Part shown: positions 61,093 to 64,000 of the stretch, in pieces | Position numbering within the stretch: the first letter of the stretch is position 1 | Layout: the number at the start of each line of letters is the position of its first letter | From: Eubacteriales bacterium | Lineage (GTDB): Bacteria > Bacillota_A > Clostridia > Lachnospirales > Lachnospiraceae | Direction of reading: 5' to 3' | NCBI GenBank assembly: GCA_030533315.1 | Contig: JAUNJL010000004.1 | Span: 22,398 to 86,397 of the forward strand | Length of the DNA stretch: 64,000 nucleotides | Translations under genes and position numbers: made by a program | The notes under the pieces: generated by a model | What the model was told of the DNA's origin: nothing | Databases searched by the model: none | The model's input: the letters and a program-made list of their open reading frames with translations, nothing else

Positions 61093-61103
61093 GGAGGCTG
61101 AGC

Positions 61104-62045
61104 ATGAAGATATTTGTAACAGGTGTGGCCGGACAGCTGGGCCACGACGTGATGAATGAGCTGGACAAAAGAGGCCACGAGGGCATCGGATCCGACCTTG
61201 CACCCCAATACGCAGGGATCCAGGACCGTTCCGCCGTCACCACCCTTCCCTACGTTCCCATGGACATTACGGACGCCGCCTCCGTGGAGGAGATCCTTCT
61301 GAGGCTGCGCCCCGACGCCGTGATCCACTGCGCCGCCTGGACGGCCGTGGACGCCGCGGAGGACCAGGACAAGCGGGAAAAGGTCCGCCTGGTCAATGCC
61401 GTGGGGACCGAAAACATCGCCAAGGCCTGTGAAAAGATGGATATTCGAATGATGTACCTTTCCACGGACTACGTCTTTGACGGTCAGGGAGAAGAGCCCT
61501 GGCAGCCGGACTGCAAAAGCTACCAGCCCTTAAACGTCTACGGCCAGACCAAGCTGGAGGGAGAGCTGGCCGTGTACCAGCACGTAAAGAAGTTTTTCAT
61601 CATCCGCATTGCCTGGGTCTTCGGCAAAAATGGAAACAACTTTATCAAGACCATGCTGAGCCTGGGGAAAAAGCTGGAGGCCCTTCGGGTGGTCAGCGAC
61701 CAGATCGGCACTCCCACCTACACCTTCGACCTGGCCCGCCTGATGGTGGATATGATCCCCACGGAGAAATACGGCTACTACCATGCCACCAACGAGGGCG
61801 GCTACATCAGTTGGTATGACTTCACAAAGGAGATCTTCCGCCAGGCAGAAGCCCTGGGCCACCCGGAGTACAGCCAAAAGCGGCTGAAGGTCACCCCCGT
61901 CACCACCGCAGAGTACGGCGCCTCCAAGGCCGCCCGCCCCTTCAACAGCCGCCTGGACAAATCCAAGCTGGTTCAGGAAGGCTTCACCCCCCTTCCCACC
62001 TGGCAGGACGCCCTGGCCCGGTACCTGCAGGAGCTGGAGTTTTAG
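61104..62045 (+). CDS. rmlD: dTDP-4-dehydrorhamnose reductase
   Basis: A 313-residue reductase for the last step to dTDP-L-rhamnose. MKIFVTGVAGQLGHDVMNEL, CAAWTAVDAAEDQ, STDYVFDGQ and VYGQTKLEGE fit RmlD. AAGGAGG lies 6 bp before the ATG. rmlC, the epimerase, is absent between the genes and from the rest of the window. A terminator follows. Confidence 0.96.
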   Translation: MKIFVTGVAGQLGHDVMNELDKRGHEGIGSDLAPQYAGIQDRSAVTTLPYVPMDITDAASVEEILLRLRPDAVIHCAAWTAVDAAEDQDKREKVRLVNAVGTENIAKACEKMDIRMMYLSTDYVFDGQGEEPWQPDCKSYQPLNVYGQTKLEGELAVYQHVKKFFIIRIAWVFGKNGNNFIKTMLSLGKKLEALRVVSDQIGTPTYTFDLARLMVDMIPTEKYGYYHATNEGGYISWYDFTKEIFRQAEALGHPEYSQKRLKVTPVTTAEYGASKAARPFNSRLDKSKLVQEGFTPLPTWQDALARYLQELEF

Positions 62046-62096
62046 GCTTCACCAGATCCGCCGCAGCCCTTCGATCCCTGGGGGGATCCTGAATTG

Positions 62097-62147
62097 AAAA
62101 AAGGAGCATCTCGTCACAGCCTGCGCTGATCCGAGATGCTCTTTTTT
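62097..62147. terminator. bidirectional terminator between rmlD and LCP gene
   Basis: A 10-bp stem, GAGCATCTCG (62104-62113) with CGAGATGCTC (62132-62141), flanked by A and T runs on both sides. Confidence 0.9.
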
Positions 62148-62215
62148 GATGCCATAGAAAACTCCGCTTCTATATGGCCCGGCCCTCCCCCAGGAGGGCC
62201 CCATTTCGGTGTTTT

Positions 62216-63817
62216 TTATGGAGCCGGCTGCTCTGCTGCCCCTTCAGGCACCCCCTCCTGGGTGGGTACGGGGGACGGGGTGATGGGCCCGTCCTCGGGA
62301 ATGCCCAGGTCCTTGGTGGAGCTCACATCCTCGGACGCCTCCTCCTGGGTGATGGTCTCCCCGTTTTTCACCCGGTCCATGAGAAGGATGGCCCGATCCA
62401 CGGTGGCCTGATCCGGCACCATGACATAGGCCGGCTGGCTCAGGGAATAAGGCTTCTCAGTGGCTCCCGTCCCGTTCACACTGTAAGAAACGATGTTCCA
62501 GGAGCCTCCGTTCTTTAACTGATCCTGCAGCAGCTCCGCAATCTCCTCGTAGGTCACGTTGGTGCTGAAACAGCCGTCCAGGCTGGAGATCACGCTGGAA
62601 TATTTTGTCAGGATGTCCGGCGACAGAGCCTTGTCCACGACGGCCTTGATCACCGCCATCTGGTTCTTGCCCCTCTGGCGATCCCCCTCCTGGAAGGAGA
62701 AACGCTCTCTGGCAAACACCAGGGCCGCCTCCCCGTCCATGTGGTTGATCCCCTGGTTGTAATGCCAGCCCAGGATATTCTTGGAATCAAACTCATAATC
62801 GGAATAAACGTCGATCCCTCCAAGGGCGTCGATGATCTGAGTAAAGCCGCCGAAGTTCACGCGGAAATAGTAGTTGATCTCCTCATCGTACAGCATCCCC
62901 AGGGTGTCCATGCACACGTCGATGCCGTAGATCCCCGCATGGGTCAGCTTATCCGGCTGTCCCCCGGAAATGGACAGAGGCACGAAATAATCCCTGGGCG
63001 TGGATACAAGGAGAACCTGTCTCGTCTCCGTATTGACCGTGGCAATGATATTGACGTCGCTCCGGCTGGAGGCGGTCATCTCGCCTCTGGTGTCGATGCC
63101 GCTGATATAAACGGTGTAGATCTTGCCGCCGTTCTCCGTCTCAATGGGCTGCAAAGGCTCTTCCTCCTCTGCCTCCAGAATCCGCTCCACCTCCACGGTG
63201 CCCACTTCCCGAACCTGCTCTCCAATGCCGGTATAGCCGTCCATCTCCGCAATGACCTCCATGTAGGCCTGGTTCAGGATAATGGCCCCCGTCTCACCGG
63301 CCAGCAGTCCGTCCGCCAGCTCCGTAAGGCCGGCGTACTCCTGCGTGGCCACGCTTTCCCCAAACTCCGTATTCAGATGGGAAAGGGCCCCGTCCGTCTT
63401 GTCCCTGTCCAGGGACTGAAGGATCCCGTAGGTATAGCCCTTGGTGGCCTCCACGGAATCCGCAGGATCCTCCGCCTGTACAAAAACGGAGACCTTGGTC
63501 ACTTCCTTCTTCTCCCCCGCGATACTGGAGATCGCGGTCTGTGTCTTATGGATATATGCTCCCCCAATGGCCAGGACGGCGATGAACACAAATCCCAGCA
63601 AAGAGCCCACCGTAAACCGGACCCGGTTCCTCATCCGCCATACCAAAAAGCCTGTCAGAAGCACGAACAGCAGCAGTACCACTGCCACGACCAACAGGTA
63701 TGCGGCCGGGATCATCTTCGTGCGGGCCATCATGACCACAAAGATCACGGAAACGACAAAAAGCAGCGCCGTGATCACAAGGCCCGGCACCCGGTCAAAT
63801 TTCTTTTTCCAATCCAT
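62216..63817 (-). CDS. LytR-CpsA-Psr family wall-polymer ligase
   Basis: A 533-residue membrane protein. There are two or three N-terminal helices (about residues 10-105) and an extracellular LCP domain (VYISGIDTRGEMTASSRSDV, LLVSTPRDYFVPL, LVFARERFSFQEGDRQRG). LCP enzymes attach teichoic acids or capsular polymers to peptidoglycan. The C-terminus is acidic and proline-rich. The rhamnose genes are convergent to it, so the polymer may contain rhamnose. I chose the ATG at 63817 with AAAAGGAG 7 bp upstream. Confidence 0.92.
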   Translation of the reverse strand: MDWKKKFDRVPGLVITALLFVVSVIFVVMMARTKMIPAAYLLVVAVVLLLFVLLTGFLVWRMRNRVRFTVGSLLGFVFIAVLAIGGAYIHKTQTAISSIAGEKKEVTKVSVFVQAEDPADSVEATKGYTYGILQSLDRDKTDGALSHLNTEFGESVATQEYAGLTELADGLLAGETGAIILNQAYMEVIAEMDGYTGIGEQVREVGTVEVERILEAEEEEPLQPIETENGGKIYTVYISGIDTRGEMTASSRSDVNIIATVNTETRQVLLVSTPRDYFVPLSISGGQPDKLTHAGIYGIDVCMDTLGMLYDEEINYYFRVNFGGFTQIIDALGGIDVYSDYEFDSKNILGWHYNQGINHMDGEAALVFARERFSFQEGDRQRGKNQMAVIKAVVDKALSPDILTKYSSVISSLDGCFSTNVTYEEIAELLQDQLKNGGSWNIVSYSVNGTGATEKPYSLSQPAYVMVPDQATVDRAILLMDRVKNGETITQEEASEDVSSTKDLGIPEDGPITPSPVPTQEGVPEGAAEQPAP

Positions 63818-63885
63818 CTTGCAGCTCCTTTTCTCTCTTAACGTTTGCTCACTTCCATCTGCCTCCGGCAGATGGCCACCCAATT

Positions 63886-63914
63886 ATTTTATCCTTTACC
63901 GACAAAAAAATCAA
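63886..63914 (-). promoter_or_regulatory. promoter of the LCP gene
   Basis: TTGATT (63909-63914) and TAAAAT (63886-63891) with a 17-bp spacer. Confidence 0.72.
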
Positions 63915-63930
63915 GCATTTCCTAAAAATA

Positions 63931-63957
63931 GTTACAATTTTATTACGATTTCATTAC
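63931..63957 (-). promoter_or_regulatory. triple 11-bp-period repeat, WalR-box-like (site B)
   Basis: RTTAC at 63931, 63942 and 63953, exactly 11 bp apart, upstream of the -35 box of the LCP gene. It has the same pattern as site A at 12930-12956, but its position suits activation. Confidence 0.62.
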
Positions 63958-64000
63958 CATTTATCTCCATTTTGAAAATCCCCCTCCCAAAGATCGGGAA

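Noticed and set aside
1..64000. tRNA genes, CRISPR arrays, insertion sequences, prophage
   Set aside because: No tRNA-like arms, regularly spaced repeats, transposase or phage motifs were found on either strand.

Overview
The window looks like a chromosomal segment of a low-oxygen gut Firmicute, most likely a fairly GC-rich member of the Lachnospiraceae. Support: Gram-positive AGGAGG-type ribosome sites and sigma-A promoters, a tyrosyl T-box leader, RemA/DUF370, the GGGtGRT protein paired with an NifU-like scaffold, BspA-type leucine-rich repeats, choline-binding-type wall repeats, and no outer-membrane genes. A selenoprotein SelD, a formate/nitrite channel, molybdate uptake and a CooC-like ATPase point to anaerobic one-carbon or hydroxylase chemistry. 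The genus is not decidable from this sequence alone. No rRNA, tRNA, CRISPR, phage or insertion sequence was seen.

Layout. 1-7 kb (minus strand): partial metallophosphoesterase, molybdopterin-binding protein, ABC exporter, D,D-carboxypeptidase and cardiolipin synthase. 6.8-11.6 kb: rpsU, alaS and tyrS behind a T-box. 11.7-14.5 kb: cell-wall hydrolase with binding repeats, a Cys/Gly-rich small membrane protein and several small unknown genes. 14.6-18.3 kb: modABC followed by a MobA-like/HTH fusion. 18.6-24 kb: the yicC-remA-gmk-rpoZ-rimO-pgsA-cinA housekeeping cluster. 24-29.6 kb: a LytTR regulator, an LRR surface protein, a TraX-like protein and the NifU-like/GGGtGRT pair. 29.8-40.5 kb: a chitobiose-type locus with YesM/YesN-like kinase and regulator, sugar ABC transporter, phosphohexomutase, N,N'-diacetylchitobiose phosphorylase and a beta-helix protein. 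40.5-46.3 kb: topB, a formate/nitrite transporter, selD with an in-frame UGA, TetR and CooC. 46.4-54.2 kb: asd, argH, queH, psd, pssA, a flippase-like protein and an ABC ATPase/permease pair. 54.4-64 kb: a serine DD-peptidase-like protein with wall repeats, two poorly known proteins, a MerR-methyltransferase fusion, rmlA/rmlB/rmlD and an LCP wall-polymer ligase.

How genes fit together. The 30-40 kb locus reads as uptake and phosphorolysis of N-acetylglucosamine disaccharide: phosphorylase gives GlcNAc-1-P plus GlcNAc, and the neighbouring mutase could make GlcNAc-6-P. The rml genes and the LCP protein suggest rhamnose-containing wall polymer made and attached at the cell surface. psd, pssA, cls and pgsA together cover phosphatidylethanolamine, cardiolipin and phosphatidylglycerol synthesis.

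The most notable sequence-level observations are: a UGA (Sec17) codon that splits selD; tandem copies of the 3' end of the ABC exporter gene; a duplicated hairpin/ribosome-site leader before that same gene; matching triple 11-bp-period repeats at two cell-wall promoters; and a perfect 21-bp palindrome inside a 19-bp-spacer promoter beside a MerR-methyltransferase fusion.
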